64,000 nt of DNA, from assembly GCA_965652025.1 (NCBI GenBank), contig CBFGTM010000009.1, forward strand, positions 1 to 64,000, in the 5' to 3' direction. Position 1 is the first letter of the stretch; each line of letters begins with the position of its first letter. The DNA comes from CAVVWJ01 sp965652025. Lineage in GTDB: Bacteria > Gemmatimonadota > Gemmatimonadetes > Gemmatimonadales > GWC2-71-9. This document shows positions 1 to 7,445 of this stretch, in pieces. The notes beneath the pieces were generated by a model. It had not been told where the DNA came from. It was given only the letters and a program-made list of their open reading frames with translations, and searched no databases. The position numbers and the translations under genes were made by a program.

Positions 1-323
1 GTCCACGATGGCATCAGCCAGTGGCTCGCAAGCGGTGGACGAGGCCCGGGTCACGTTAAAGCTCAGGGCCAGCAGGGCACCCGCCTTCATGAGGCCGGTT
101 CCCGGATCGCTACGGATGTCGGAGCGGTTCAACTGCTCATCCACATAATGCGGACCCTCGGTCAGCTCGGGCCGCACCAGGCAGGCCGAGTTTCCATCGC
201 CCGGCACGGTTGCGGCGGTGGGATCGAGCAGCCGAAAAAGAGCAGCGCCCCGGAGGCGCCGAGGAAGGCCAGAGCCTCGCGTCGGGTCAACACCCGGCCT
301 ATCGGCATATCGTCAAGGTCCAT
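1..323 (-). pseudogene. Intradiol ring-cleavage dioxygenase, N-terminal part, frameshifted
   Basis: This is the 5' part of a gene that runs off the left edge. The start at 323 has an AAGGA-type ribosome site just upstream. The first frame encodes a Tat/lipoprotein-like leader (LTRREALAFLGASG then FFGC). The family signature RPELTEGPHYVDE, followed by LNRSDIRSDP, then appears in a different frame. The frames join if one C is restored in the CCC run at 220-222 (minus-strand sense). Intradiol dioxygenases cleave catechol-type rings with non-heme Fe(III); the iron ligands would lie outside the window. The shift may be a real inactivating mutation or an assembly error in a homopolymer, so the pseudogene label is provisional. 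Confidence 0.6.
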
Positions 324-344
324 TGGAAATCCTTAAAAGAGGAA

Positions 345-366
345 GGCCCCGGTGAGCGGAGGGGCC
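345..366 (-). terminator. Hairpin with T-rich tail
   Basis: GGCCCC and GGGGCC form a 6-bp stem with a 10-nt loop. On the minus strand the stem is followed by TTCCTCTTTT. It lies between the stop of the Spy-like gene (440) and the start of the dioxygenase gene (323), both on the minus strand. That position and tail fit a weak intrinsic terminator. Confidence 0.4.
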
Positions 367-439
367 GCCTCCACGCGCCGGGGCCGGTAAGGGGTCCTGC
401 AGGATTTCGCTGCACCTCCTGGAAGCCAAGGGTTATCGG

Positions 440-1030
440 TTAAGAGCGGGTCGAATCCGAAAAGGTTGCCGCGGAATCCCGGCCGGCTTTGCCTTTTGAT
501 TCGCCGGTTCCGTGGTTCCGCTGCCGCTGGTGGCGCCACTCCCTGACCAGCTTGATCTGGTTCTCCCTCCACTCCGAGTAGCGCTTCTCCTGGTCCTGGG
601 AAAGAATCTTCTTGAGCCCGGCTTCGAATTCGTGGTCGCGCTTCATCAGCGACTCGGCCTCTTTTCTCGCCGCCCGGCGGCGGTTCTGCGCGGCGGCCTG
701 GTCGCCCTTCTTGTAGTCCTCATGAATAGAGCGCATCGCGGTCCGGAGACTGTCACGGGCTGGCTTGGTTGCGGCCATGTGGTTGCGGTACTCGCGGGTA
801 TACTGGTCCAGCTTGGCGCCAGTCACTCCAATTGAGTCGCGCAGGATCTCCGGACTGATCGGCCCCAGCTGACCCATGGCCGGATGGCGGCCGCGGGGCT
901 TCTCGGGTCCCGGCCCAGTCTGGGCGAAGGGGGACCCAACGAGGCCGAAGGCAAGCACGAAGGGAAGGCCAGCCAAGACCAAGCTCCGGGCGCGGGAGGG
1001 TGGCTGGGCGAATGCAGTGCGTTTCGACAT
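440..1030 (-). CDS. Exported Spy/CpxP-like helical protein
   Basis: A 196-residue protein with a cleavable signal peptide: a basic N-terminus, a hydrophobic stretch LVLAGLPFVLAFGLVG and a likely cut after PFAQ. The mature part is almost all charged helix. It carries an LxxxQ-type element (ILSQDQEKRYSEW) resembling the LTxxQ repeat of Spy/CpxP periplasmic proteins, which bind unfolded proteins or sense metals. The C-terminus is very basic. It is transcribed away from the ECF sigma operon at 1224, whose third gene is also Spy-like, so a shared envelope-stress role is plausible. The Spy assignment rests on composition and one motif, so the specific function is uncertain. Confidence 0.7.
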   Translation of the reverse strand: MSKRTAFAQPPSRARSLVLAGLPFVLAFGLVGSPFAQTGPGPEKPRGRHPAMGQLGPISPEILRDSIGVTGAKLDQYTREYRNHMAATKPARDSLRTAMRSIHEDYKKGDQAAAQNRRRAARKEAESLMKRDHEFEAGLKKILSQDQEKRYSEWRENQIKLVREWRHQRQRNHGTGESKGKAGRDSAATFSDSTRS

Positions 1031-1223
1031 ATGGTGTATCCCTGGTTCGGGTCCAGCTGCAGAGTTGCTCGGTCGAGCCGAACTGGAGATTCTGCAGTCA
1101 TGGGGATCTACGGGTCACTAGTGCGGATCGTTGGGGTGCAGGATGTCCCAACGGATGGCAGGCCTAACCGTATATGGCATCGAGAGCCCCTCAGCGCGGC
1201 CATGAGACCAGGAGCATTATCGG

Positions 1224-1799
1224 ATGAGCGCTGGGGCGGCGGTCCTGGCTGAAGCCGCTGAAGACTTCGACGAGCGTCAGATCATCCAGCAGGTCCAGGC
1301 CGGAGATCCCGAGGCGTTTGATTGGCTGGTCCGGCGCTATCTGCCTCGAGCGCGCCAGGTTGCCCGGCGCCTGATGCCGAATCCGGACGATGCCGACGAT
1401 CTGGTTCAGGACGCCTTCCTGCGGGTGCTGGAGCGCATCGCCACCTTCGACGTGTCCCGCGCCTTCGAGCCCTGGTTTACCCGCCTGCTGGTCAATCTGG
1501 GGCTCGACCAGCGGCGCAAGCAGAGTGTTCGGCGCACTGAATCGCAGGACCCGGCCTGGTTTCCCGGCGGTCCCCGGCCCGACCGCGAAACCGAACGAGC
1601 CGAGTTGCGCAGCTCGCTGAGTCAGGCCCTCGAGCGGTTGCCCGACCGCCAGCGACTGGTCGTTACCCTGTTCGAAATTGATGGCCATTCGACCGAGGAG
1701 ATAGCCGGCATGCTCAAGGTGAGTCAGGTAACCGTACGGTGGCACCTGCATCAGGCCCGTCGCGCCTTGCGCGAAGTGTTGAAGGGATGGGTCGAATGA
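1224..1799 (+). CDS. ECF-type RNA polymerase sigma factor
   Basis: A 191-residue sigma-70 factor with only regions 2 and 4, as in the extracytoplasmic-function class. Region 2 spans about residues 20-90 and includes the DADDLVQDAFLRVL core-binding helix. Region 4 spans about residues 125-185 and includes the helix-turn-helix STEEIAGMLKVSQVTVRWHL. It directs RNA polymerase to stress promoters. The stop overlaps the next start in ATGA, so it is translationally coupled to a small membrane protein that is probably its anti-sigma factor. The start is chosen at the first ATG of the frame that leaves a full region 2. Confidence 0.93.
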   Translation: MSAGAAVLAEAAEDFDERQIIQQVQAGDPEAFDWLVRRYLPRARQVARRLMPNPDDADDLVQDAFLRVLERIATFDVSRAFEPWFTRLLVNLGLDQRRKQSVRRTESQDPAWFPGGPRPDRETERAELRSSLSQALERLPDRQRLVVTLFEIDGHSTEEIAGMLKVSQVTVRWHLHQARRALREVLKGWVE

Positions 1800-2200
1800 G
1801 CTGGCTCTTCAGAGAACCGGAGCGGGATCCCCGGCTGGGCCAGGCGTTGCGACAGCTGGAAGCGATGCCGGACGATGCCGATCGGCTGCGGCACCGTATT
1901 ACCGCCGCGGCGCGAGCTCGTCTCGCCACCGGGCGTGCCCCGGCGCCGCGCTGGTGGGAGTGGATCGATCGTTGGATGCCGGTGGCGGTGCCGGTCGGGC
2001 TCGCCGTATCGGTCGCCGGCGCCCTGCTGCTCCCAAGCAGCGGCGAGCTCAGCGTCTCTCGCAGTGCCTCGGCTGAGCTGGTGGCCGATAGCGCCCTGGT
2101 GACCGCGGCATTCTCAGACCAGCTCGGGGACGAGCTTGCTGCGGGGCTGATTGCTCCCGAGAGCGACGAATGGCTTCTGGAGCAGGCGGTGACCCAATGA
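1796..2200 (+). CDS. Probable membrane anti-sigma factor
   Basis: 134 residues. About 50 residues of charged cytosolic sequence (DPRLGQALRQLEAMPDD) are followed by a Trp-rich edge and one transmembrane helix (VAVPVGLAVSVAGALLLP, about residues 62-79), then a short extracytoplasmic tail. It lacks an obvious HxxxCxxC zinc anti-sigma motif. The role is inferred from its place: it overlaps the ECF sigma gene by ATGA upstream and the Spy-like gene by ATGA downstream. This matches the sigma/anti-sigma/sensor layout of CnrH-like systems. It could instead be an unrelated small membrane protein. Confidence 0.72.
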   Translation: MSWLFREPERDPRLGQALRQLEAMPDDADRLRHRITAAARARLATGRAPAPRWWEWIDRWMPVAVPVGLAVSVAGALLLPSSGELSVSRSASAELVADSALVTAAFSDQLGDELAAGLIAPESDEWLLEQAVTQ

Positions 2201-2676
2201 CGGCTCCTACCGCTTTCGCCAGGCCTCGCGGGTTTTGGCTGGCGGCCCTGGTTCTGCTACTGGCAGTGTTCGCCGGAGGAGTGGCGGGAGTTCTGCTCGA
2301 TCGGCTGGTGCTGCTGCCTGAAAGGGGTCGGGGACCCGGCTTCGGGCATGGGCCCGGCGGCCATCCGCCGCGCAACCGCGAGTTCCGAAATCGGTTCGCG
2401 CGTGAGCTCGGCCTGTCCACACAGCAGCAGAAGCGGATTGATTCGATCATGGATCGACGGGGACGCGAGCTGCGAGCCGTACGGGGCCGAGTGCAGCCCG
2501 ACGTGGACTCGATCATCAGGCGCACCCGCCGGGCGCTGGATTCCGTACTTACGCCGGAACAGCGAGAAAAAGCTGCGGCCCTTCGCCGGCGCCACCCGAG
2601 ACTACCCGGCCCACCCCCTGGAGGGTTCGGCCGAGACGAACCCGGTGAGCCATCGCCCGGACCTCCGCCCCAGTGA
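2197..2676 (+). CDS. Periplasmic Spy/CnrX-like sensor or chaperone
   Basis: 159 residues. One N-terminal transmembrane anchor (LAALVLLLAVFAGGVAGVLL) is followed by a Gly/Pro/His-rich linker (FGHGPGGHPP) and a helical domain. The domain carries two LTxxQ-like repeats, LGLSTQQQKRIDSI and LDSVLTPEQREKAAAL, and the protein ends in a Pro-rich tail. This is the pattern of heavy-metal sensor/Spy-like periplasmic proteins. The His-rich linker could bind metal. It is the third gene of the ATGA-coupled ECF operon, so it is probably the signal-sensing partner of the anti-sigma factor or a main target of the sigma factor. The start at 2197 is preferred over an upstream in-frame ATG because of the ATGA overlap. 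Confidence 0.78.
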   Translation: MTAPTAFARPRGFWLAALVLLLAVFAGGVAGVLLDRLVLLPERGRGPGFGHGPGGHPPRNREFRNRFARELGLSTQQQKRIDSIMDRRGRELRAVRGRVQPDVDSIIRRTRRALDSVLTPEQREKAAALRRRHPRLPGPPPGGFGRDEPGEPSPGPPPQ

Positions 2677-2700
2677 GCTCACCGGTTCGTAACGCCCCGT

Positions 2701-2735
2701 GGGCGGTCCACCATTCTCACTGCGGTGGATCGCCC
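2701..2735. terminator. Bidirectional hairpin between convergent genes
   Basis: GGGCGGTCCACC (2701-2712) pairs with GGTGGATCGCCC (2724-2735) over 12 bp with one G-T pair and an 11-nt loop. It sits between the ends of convergent genes at 2676 and 2759. No T-run follows, so its activity as an intrinsic terminator is uncertain. Confidence 0.45.
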
Positions 2736-2758
2736 AACGCCTCGTTCCGGGCTGACCC

Positions 2759-3217
2759 CTATTTCACTTCGAAGTCCTTCGATTGGGTGCTGCCACCGAC
2801 CGAGACCGTCAGCTTGTAGTCGCCCTTGGGCCATCCGCTCGGCTTGGAAATATGGAACTCGGTTGCCTCGGCACCGTTGGGAGCAATGCTTCGGGAGTCC
2901 TCTTTGACTACCTGTCCGTCCTCGAAGGTCCAACGGGCTACAAGAGTTGCGGTGGGCGCGCTGCCGGTTGTCAGCACCGAAGCATAGATCGTGTCACGCG
3001 GAGTGAAATCGTCCTGCTGGGCAGTCACCCTCTTGTCGGGGCCCACCTGACGCCCTAGTTCAACCGACGAAATCTTGACCTCCTCCGCCGGTGCCATCGC
3101 CACATCTTTGGTAGCTGCGGATTCAGAGTTTTTCTTGCAGCCGGAGCTGGTGAGGACCGCGGCGACGGCCAGCAAGGACGCGAGTCGAAGGCGTGCAATC
3201 ATGATGGCGATCCTCAT
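2759..3217 (-). CDS. Lipoprotein of unknown function
   Basis: 152 residues. It starts MRIAIMIARLRLASLL and has a lipobox TSSGC, so it is probably lipid-anchored in the envelope. The mature part holds one beta-sandwich-like domain (TIYASVLTTG, ARWTFEDGQ, DYKLTVSVGG). It resembles the Ig-like domains of small bacterial surface proteins and may bind or stabilise another envelope component. The start at 3217 is chosen because it overlaps the LysM gene stop as ATGA; a second Met five codons later is possible. I do not recognise a specific family. It is co-transcribed with the LysM protein. Confidence 0.75.
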   Translation of the reverse strand: MRIAIMIARLRLASLLAVAAVLTSSGCKKNSESAATKDVAMAPAEEVKISSVELGRQVGPDKRVTAQQDDFTPRDTIYASVLTTGSAPTATLVARWTFEDGQVVKEDSRSIAPNGAEATEFHISKPSGWPKGDYKLTVSVGGSTQSKDFEVK

Positions 3218-3462
3218 TCGGGGATGCGGATGACCTGACCGGGGTAGATCAGGTCCGGATTCTCGATCGTCTCGCGATTGGCCTCGTAGATCCGGCGCCA
3301 CTGCTGGGCGTCACCGTACTCGCGCTTGGCGATTTTGGAGAGGCTATCTCCCTTACGTACGGTGTACGTCCGTTCGGATGCCGGCGTGCTGGGCCTCGGA
3401 GCGGTGGACGAGCTGCCGCTCTCGACATCGGAGAAATCCGGCTTGGGTCGGTTGCTTGGCAT
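3214..3462 (-). CDS. Small LysM-domain protein
   Basis: 82 residues. A disordered Ser/Pro-rich N-terminus is followed by one complete LysM domain (about residues 31-81): TYTVRKGDSLSKIAKREYGD, then WRRIYEANRE and PDLIYPGQVIRIPE. LysM domains bind peptidoglycan or other GlcNAc polymers. There is no clear signal peptide, so it resembles the cytosolic or accessory LysM proteins of the YgaU type. It is the first gene of a two-gene minus-strand operon, coupled by ATGA to the lipoprotein gene. The kinase gene is divergent. Confidence 0.88.
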   Translation of the reverse strand: MPSNRPKPDFSDVESGSSSTAPRPSTPASERTYTVRKGDSLSKIAKREYGDAQQWRRIYEANRETIENPDLIYPGQVIRIPE

Positions 3463-3626
3463 TCCATCCTCCGGAAAAGAGTGCTCAGGCGAACCTCATA
3501 GTGGCACTCGGCGGCTCGGGCCGGTGTGAGCCGGCTCACCTGACAACCCGGGTTCCGGCTATGACCCGATAGACTGGCAATCCTGGCCCTGTAGTTCTAC
3601 CGTTTGGTATACTCGGCAGCCCATCC

Positions 3627-5261
3627 ATGCCTACCTCCCCCGCCCGCACTCCCGACGCCCGAACGGCGTCTCCCGACGCCCGGCAGATTGCCGGCCTACT
3701 GCTGGACTCGGTTGGCCGGGCATCCGGTGGACGGCAGTCGCTGCCGGACGATCTACTGCGCGAGGCGGCGCATCGGCTGGGGGTCGTGTGTTTGGCCATT
3801 GCCGCACTCTGGGCGGCCGAATTCGCGCTGGTGCACCTGATTACTCCGCTGCCCGGTACGCTCGAGGCCACCCAACTGGAACGGCACGACCAGTGGGTGC
3901 CAGTGTTCGATGCGGTGGGCGCTGCCAGCTTCCCGCTCTCGCTGGCGCTCTTCTGGTACACCCGACGGAGCCGGCGAAGCCCGCAGTTTCTCCTGGACCT
4001 GGCGCTGGTCTATCAAGTGCTCATCGCGCTCTCCATCGGGCTGCTCGACTACGCGGTGGGCACTCCAGCCGGGGTTTCCTGGATCGCCGTCATCATCCTG
4101 CTGTTTCCCTCGATTATTCCCAGCCCGCCGTGGAAGACCTTTCTTGTCGCCCTCGTGGCTGCCTCGATGGATCCGGTCGCGGCTCTATTCTGGAAGAGCA
4201 CCGGCGTGGATGTGCCCAGTTTTCCTGCGGTCATGATCCTCGCGGTTCCCAACTATCTCTGTGCCGGTCTGGCGCCGGTGATCTCGCATATCATCACCCG
4301 GCTGGGGAGAGAGGTTCGGAAGGCACGGGAAATGGGGAGCTACCTACTGGGGGATCTCATTGCCACCGGGGGCATGGGCGAGGTCTGGCAGGCTACCCAC
4401 CGCTTTCTTGCCCGCCCCGCGGCGGTCAAGCTGATCAAGCCGGACGTGCTGGGAGCGATGACGAAGGAGCAGCGCGAGGTGCTGGTGCAGCGTTTTCACC
4501 GGGAGGCCCGCGCCGCGGCCAACCTGCGCTCCCCCCACACCATTCAGCTCTTTGACTTCGGTGTAACCGACGACGGAACGTTTTACTACGTCATGGAGTT
4601 GCTCAACGGGATGGACCTGCAGAGCCTGGTGGAGGAATACGGTCCCATTCCGCCGCCCCGGACGGTTCACATCCTGCGGCAGGCCTGCGAATCACTGGCC
4701 GAGGCGCACGATCGCGGACTGATCCACCGCGACATCAAGCCTGCCAACATCCAGGTCTGCTGCATGGGGCACTACTTCGACTACGTGAAGGTGCTCGACT
4801 TCGGGTTGGTGAAGAGCCAGGCTGCGGCAGCCCGACTCGACCCGGGACTGACGGCACCCAACGTGGTAGCCGGGACTCCGGCATACATGTCGCCCGAGGG
4901 AGCGCTGGGGGAACCGGTCGACCAGCGAACCGACATCTACGCGCTTGGTTGCGTGGCCTACTGGATGCTGACCGGCAGACAAGTCTTCGAAGGGCAGGGT
5001 GTAGTACAACTCATGGCCCGGCACATTCATACGCCGCCGGAGCCGCCGTCGCTATACAGCCTGGTTCAGATTCCTTCCGAGCTCGAAGACCTGGTGCTCG
5101 CCTGTCTGTCCAAGCAGCCCGAGGACCGCCCCGCCAGCGCGCGAGAGCTGGCCGACCGGCTGGCCCAGTGCGAAGTGGAGTCGGAGTGGAGCCGGGAGCA
5201 TGCCCGGCTCTGGTGGGAATCGCGTCTCACGCCGGAGCCGGCGCTGACCTTCGGCGATTGA
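3627..5261 (+). CDS. Membrane-anchored Ser/Thr protein kinase (PknB-like)
   Basis: 544 residues. The N-terminal half (about 45-225) holds about six transmembrane helices. The C-terminal kinase domain (about 240-510) faces the cytosol. It has the Gly-rich loop ATGGMGEVW (about 247), the ATP lysine in AAVKLIK (K268), the catalytic HRDIKPANI (D369), DFGLVK (D391) and GTPAYMSPE. All residues for Hanks-type activity are present. A short insert (CCMGHYFDYVKVL) precedes DFG. Membrane segments before the kinase domain, rather than after it with PASTA repeats, suggest that the membrane part itself senses. It phosphorylates Ser/Thr of unknown partners. A TATACT hexamer at 3608-3613 lies close upstream, without a good -35. 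Confidence 0.93.
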   Translation: MPTSPARTPDARTASPDARQIAGLLLDSVGRASGGRQSLPDDLLREAAHRLGVVCLAIAALWAAEFALVHLITPLPGTLEATQLERHDQWVPVFDAVGAASFPLSLALFWYTRRSRRSPQFLLDLALVYQVLIALSIGLLDYAVGTPAGVSWIAVIILLFPSIIPSPPWKTFLVALVAASMDPVAALFWKSTGVDVPSFPAVMILAVPNYLCAGLAPVISHIITRLGREVRKAREMGSYLLGDLIATGGMGEVWQATHRFLARPAAVKLIKPDVLGAMTKEQREVLVQRFHREARAAANLRSPHTIQLFDFGVTDDGTFYYVMELLNGMDLQSLVEEYGPIPPPRTVHILRQACESLAEAHDRGLIHRDIKPANIQVCCMGHYFDYVKVLDFGLVKSQAAAARLDPGLTAPNVVAGTPAYMSPEGALGEPVDQRTDIYALGCVAYWMLTGRQVFEGQGVVQLMARHIHTPPEPPSLYSLVQIPSELEDLVLACLSKQPEDRPASARELADRLAQCEVESEWSREHARLWWESRLTPEPALTFGD

Positions 5262-5266
5262 GCAGC

Positions 5267-5821
5267 TCAGATGCTGCGCCGCGATTCCGCGTCCCTGGCT
5301 GCAACCCGACGGGCCCCCTCGGCCCAGTCGACCGCGGGCGCCACCTCCTGATCGCTCAGAGCGAGTGCCCAGCGGGCTCGCTCCACCACGCCGGCGCCGT
5401 CGGGAAGGGCCAGGCCAAACTCCAGCTCCGCTTCCCGGCAGAGCCGCTCTTCGCGGGCCCTATGCTGCTCGGGCAACGGGCCGCACATGCTTGCGATCCT
5501 GGCGTGAGTTGCCTCATGGACGATGGAGGAAGCAATCTCTGCCAGCGTGTGGCGGGGATTCACAGTGAAGGTCAGCTCCACCAGGCACTCGCGTTCCTGG
5601 GGGAAGTAGGCTCCTCGGCAGGGAAACCGGCGCACCACCATGCCCGCCAGGTCCCGATGCATCCGGCGGAACCTCCGCGGGGCGTAGGTAGCAATCAGGT
5701 CCAGCGCTCCGGTCAGCCGCTCCAGCACCTGCGCGGTGGCAATGTCGCCCCGGGTATTGGTGACCGTCACGGGGAACCCGTGAATGTGGTGCCGCTCCGG
5801 CGTCAGTGATGCATCGGACAT
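5267..5821 (-). CDS. Putative zinc-peptidase-like protein with HExxH-like motif
   Basis: 184 residues with no signal peptide or membrane segment. A helix in the middle contains IVHEATHARI, i.e. HEATH, which fits HExxH (H-E-A-T-H), the zinc-binding signature of gluzincin-type peptidases. A conserved-looking stretch LVELTFTVNPRHTLAEIAS precedes it. A third ligand could be a Glu in the following helix (REERLCREAELEFG). I do not recognise a named family. It may be a cytosolic metallopeptidase or a non-catalytic relative. It converges on the kinase gene with a 5-nt gap and is divergent from the NRDE gene. Confidence 0.72.
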   Translation of the reverse strand: MSDASLTPERHHIHGFPVTVTNTRGDIATAQVLERLTGALDLIATYAPRRFRRMHRDLAGMVVRRFPCRGAYFPQERECLVELTFTVNPRHTLAEIASSIVHEATHARIASMCGPLPEQHRAREERLCREAELEFGLALPDGAGVVERARWALALSDQEVAPAVDWAEGARRVAARDAESRRSI

Positions 5822-5877
5822 CTCCAGCTCCGCTCGAAATCCATTCTGAAGACTAGACCGCCGGATAGGTTTCTTCC

Positions 5878-6663
5878 ATGTGCCTCGTTCTGCTCGCCCT
5901 CAACTCTCACTCGGTGTACTCGCTGGTCCTGGCAGCGAACCGCGACGAGTTTTACGACCGGCCCACCGCACCGGCTGGCTTCTGGTCCGACGATCCCAGC
6001 ATCCTGGGCGGCCGGGACCTCAAGGCCGGCGGCACCTGGCTCGGCATCGATCGGCAGGGCCGGATCGCCGCGGTAACGAACTATCGCCAGGGACAACGGG
6101 AGTCTGTCGCACCCCGCTCCCGGGGCCACCTGGTCAGCGAGTTTCTGACTGGGGATACGGGGGCAGCAGAGTACATGGATCGAATCAGTCGGGAGGTGGA
6201 GCTCTACAACGGGTTCAATCTCCTGGCCGGTGACGCCTCCGGGATGTTCTACTACTCCAACCGCGAAGGTCGAGTCCGCGCCCTGGAGCCCGCGATTTAC
6301 GGGCTCAGCAATCACCTGCTCGACACTCCCTGGCCCAAGGTGACTGCGACGAAAACCGCCTTTGATGCACTCTTGAGGAGAACGGCACCGGATCTGACCG
6401 CGAGCCTGTTTACCCTGCTGGCCAACCGGGATCCGGCCCGGGACGAACAGCTGCCCTCCACCGGAGTGAGCCAGGAGTGGGAGCGGCTACTGTCCTCGGC
6501 ATTCATCGCCTCAGAGAACTACGGCACCCGGTCCACGACCGTGGTGTTGATCGGCCGAGATGGTCGAGTCATCTTCGTCGAACGAAGCTTTGGGCTTGGC
6601 GGTACACCCGCAGGAGAAGTCCGATTGGAGTTTCAGATCGTGACGAGCACGGTGGGATATTGA
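5878..6663 (+). CDS. NRDE (TANGO2-like) family protein
   Basis: 261 residues. It begins MCLVLLALNSH with the family signature LAANRDEFYDRPT (N-R-D-E at about residues 21-24), followed by ILGGRDLKAGGTWLGI and a STTVVLIG stretch near the end. Cys2 as the N-terminal residue after Met removal is typical of this Ntn-hydrolase-like family. TANGO2 proteins have been linked to lipid or heme handling, but the bacterial role is not established. Length and motif order are complete. It is a single gene, divergent from the metallopeptidase-like gene, with the next gene 71 nt downstream. Confidence 0.92.
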   Translation: MCLVLLALNSHSVYSLVLAANRDEFYDRPTAPAGFWSDDPSILGGRDLKAGGTWLGIDRQGRIAAVTNYRQGQRESVAPRSRGHLVSEFLTGDTGAAEYMDRISREVELYNGFNLLAGDASGMFYYSNREGRVRALEPAIYGLSNHLLDTPWPKVTATKTAFDALLRRTAPDLTASLFTLLANRDPARDEQLPSTGVSQEWERLLSSAFIASENYGTRSTTVVLIGRDGRVIFVERSFGLGGTPAGEVRLEFQIVTSTVGY

Positions 6664-6734
6664 CGATTGCGCGGCAATAGACGAGGTTGGAAATAACAGC
6701 CGGATAGCGTAGCAGGTCGACTGCCGGAGGACCC

Positions 6735-7340
6735 ATGCGTACTCTTCTTCTTGTCTCCATCTGCGTCGGCGCCGTCGGCGTTGTTGGATGTGGCTCCGTG
6801 GCTAAGGAGTCACCCGCCCCGACCGTCGCCCGGCGAGATCTCACAGTCCCTGCGCCCCCGCCTAAAGTGGAGGTCGCCTCCGCAGTGGAGCTGGGGCGGA
6901 TTCAACCGGCGCGGACCAGGCAGCACTCCACCCGCGCACATCGGCGGGCTCGGCCGGCTGCCGCCAAGGTCACGCCCGTCGTTGTCGCCTCTCAACCCTC
7001 ACCGCCTCCCGCGCCCGAAGCAGTCCCGGTGCCGAGATTTCGCCAACCTGAACCGGTAAACGACCGGGAGCTTCCTCCTGGGAAGACCGTCACCGTCATT
7101 CCGGCCAGCAACGGCGGGCCAACGATAGAAGACGCGGGAGCCGGCCGTGGTGAGGGGTGGGGAACTGGCGGCAGCGGCATGGGCGGAGGTGGTAGCGGTA
7201 TGGGCGGTGGTGGCAGCGGTATGGGTGGCCGAGGCCGGTGTCCGGGTGGCGGCGCAGGTCCAGGGCCGGGAATCGCCATGCGTCCCCCGCGCGCGTTGTA
7301 TTTGAAGCCCGCTTTCACCCCCTATCCGCGCTTTCGATAG
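6735..7340 (+). CDS. Gly/Pro-rich lipoprotein of unknown function
   Basis: 201 residues. The signal peptide MRTLLLVSICVGAVGVVGC carries a lipobox (VVGC). A long disordered Pro/Arg/Ala-rich region follows, then three exact GSGMGGG repeats (21-bp DNA units at 7170-7232) and a Pro/Gly-rich end. GGAGG at 6726-6730 supports the start. No enzymatic domain is visible. Such low-complexity lipoproteins usually sit in the outer membrane or envelope. The gene may be expressed alone; a hairpin follows it at 7365-7398. Confidence 0.65.
   Translation: MRTLLLVSICVGAVGVVGCGSVAKESPAPTVARRDLTVPAPPPKVEVASAVELGRIQPARTRQHSTRAHRRARPAAAKVTPVVVASQPSPPPAPEAVPVPRFRQPEPVNDRELPPGKTVTVIPASNGGPTIEDAGAGRGEGWGTGGSGMGGGGSGMGGGGSGMGGRGRCPGGGAGPGPGIAMRPPRALYLKPAFTPYPRFR
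7170..7232 (+). repeat. Three 21-bp tandem repeats encoding GSGMGGG
   Basis: Units at 7170-7190, 7191-7211 and 7212-7232 differ only at a few third codon positions and encode a Gly-rich linker. The number of units could vary between strains by slippage. Confidence 0.8.
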
Positions 7341-7364
7341 CAGAGACTCAACCAAGGGCACCTA

Positions 7365-7398
7365 TTCCCGCCGGGAACGCACTCATTCCCGGCAGGAA
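7365..7398. terminator. Hairpin between convergent genes
   Basis: TTCCCGCCGGGAA (7365-7377) pairs with TTCCCGGCAGGAA (7386-7398) over 13 positions with one mismatch and an 8-nt loop. It lies between the ends of the genes at 7340 and 7446. There is no long T-tail, but the position fits a shared terminator. Confidence 0.45.
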
Positions 7399-7445
7399 CT
7401 AGTGCCTACCCTCCTATCAGCCTCTCGCTGAAGTGCTGACCCGCC

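Noticed and set aside
430..460. GGTCGAATCC resembling a tRNA T-arm
   Set aside because: No acceptor stem or anticodon arm can be formed around it, and it lies at the end of a coding gene.
3580..3613. TATACT hexamer upstream of the kinase gene
   Set aside because: A plausible -10, but the -35 position (GGCCCT) does not match, so no promoter feature is claimed.
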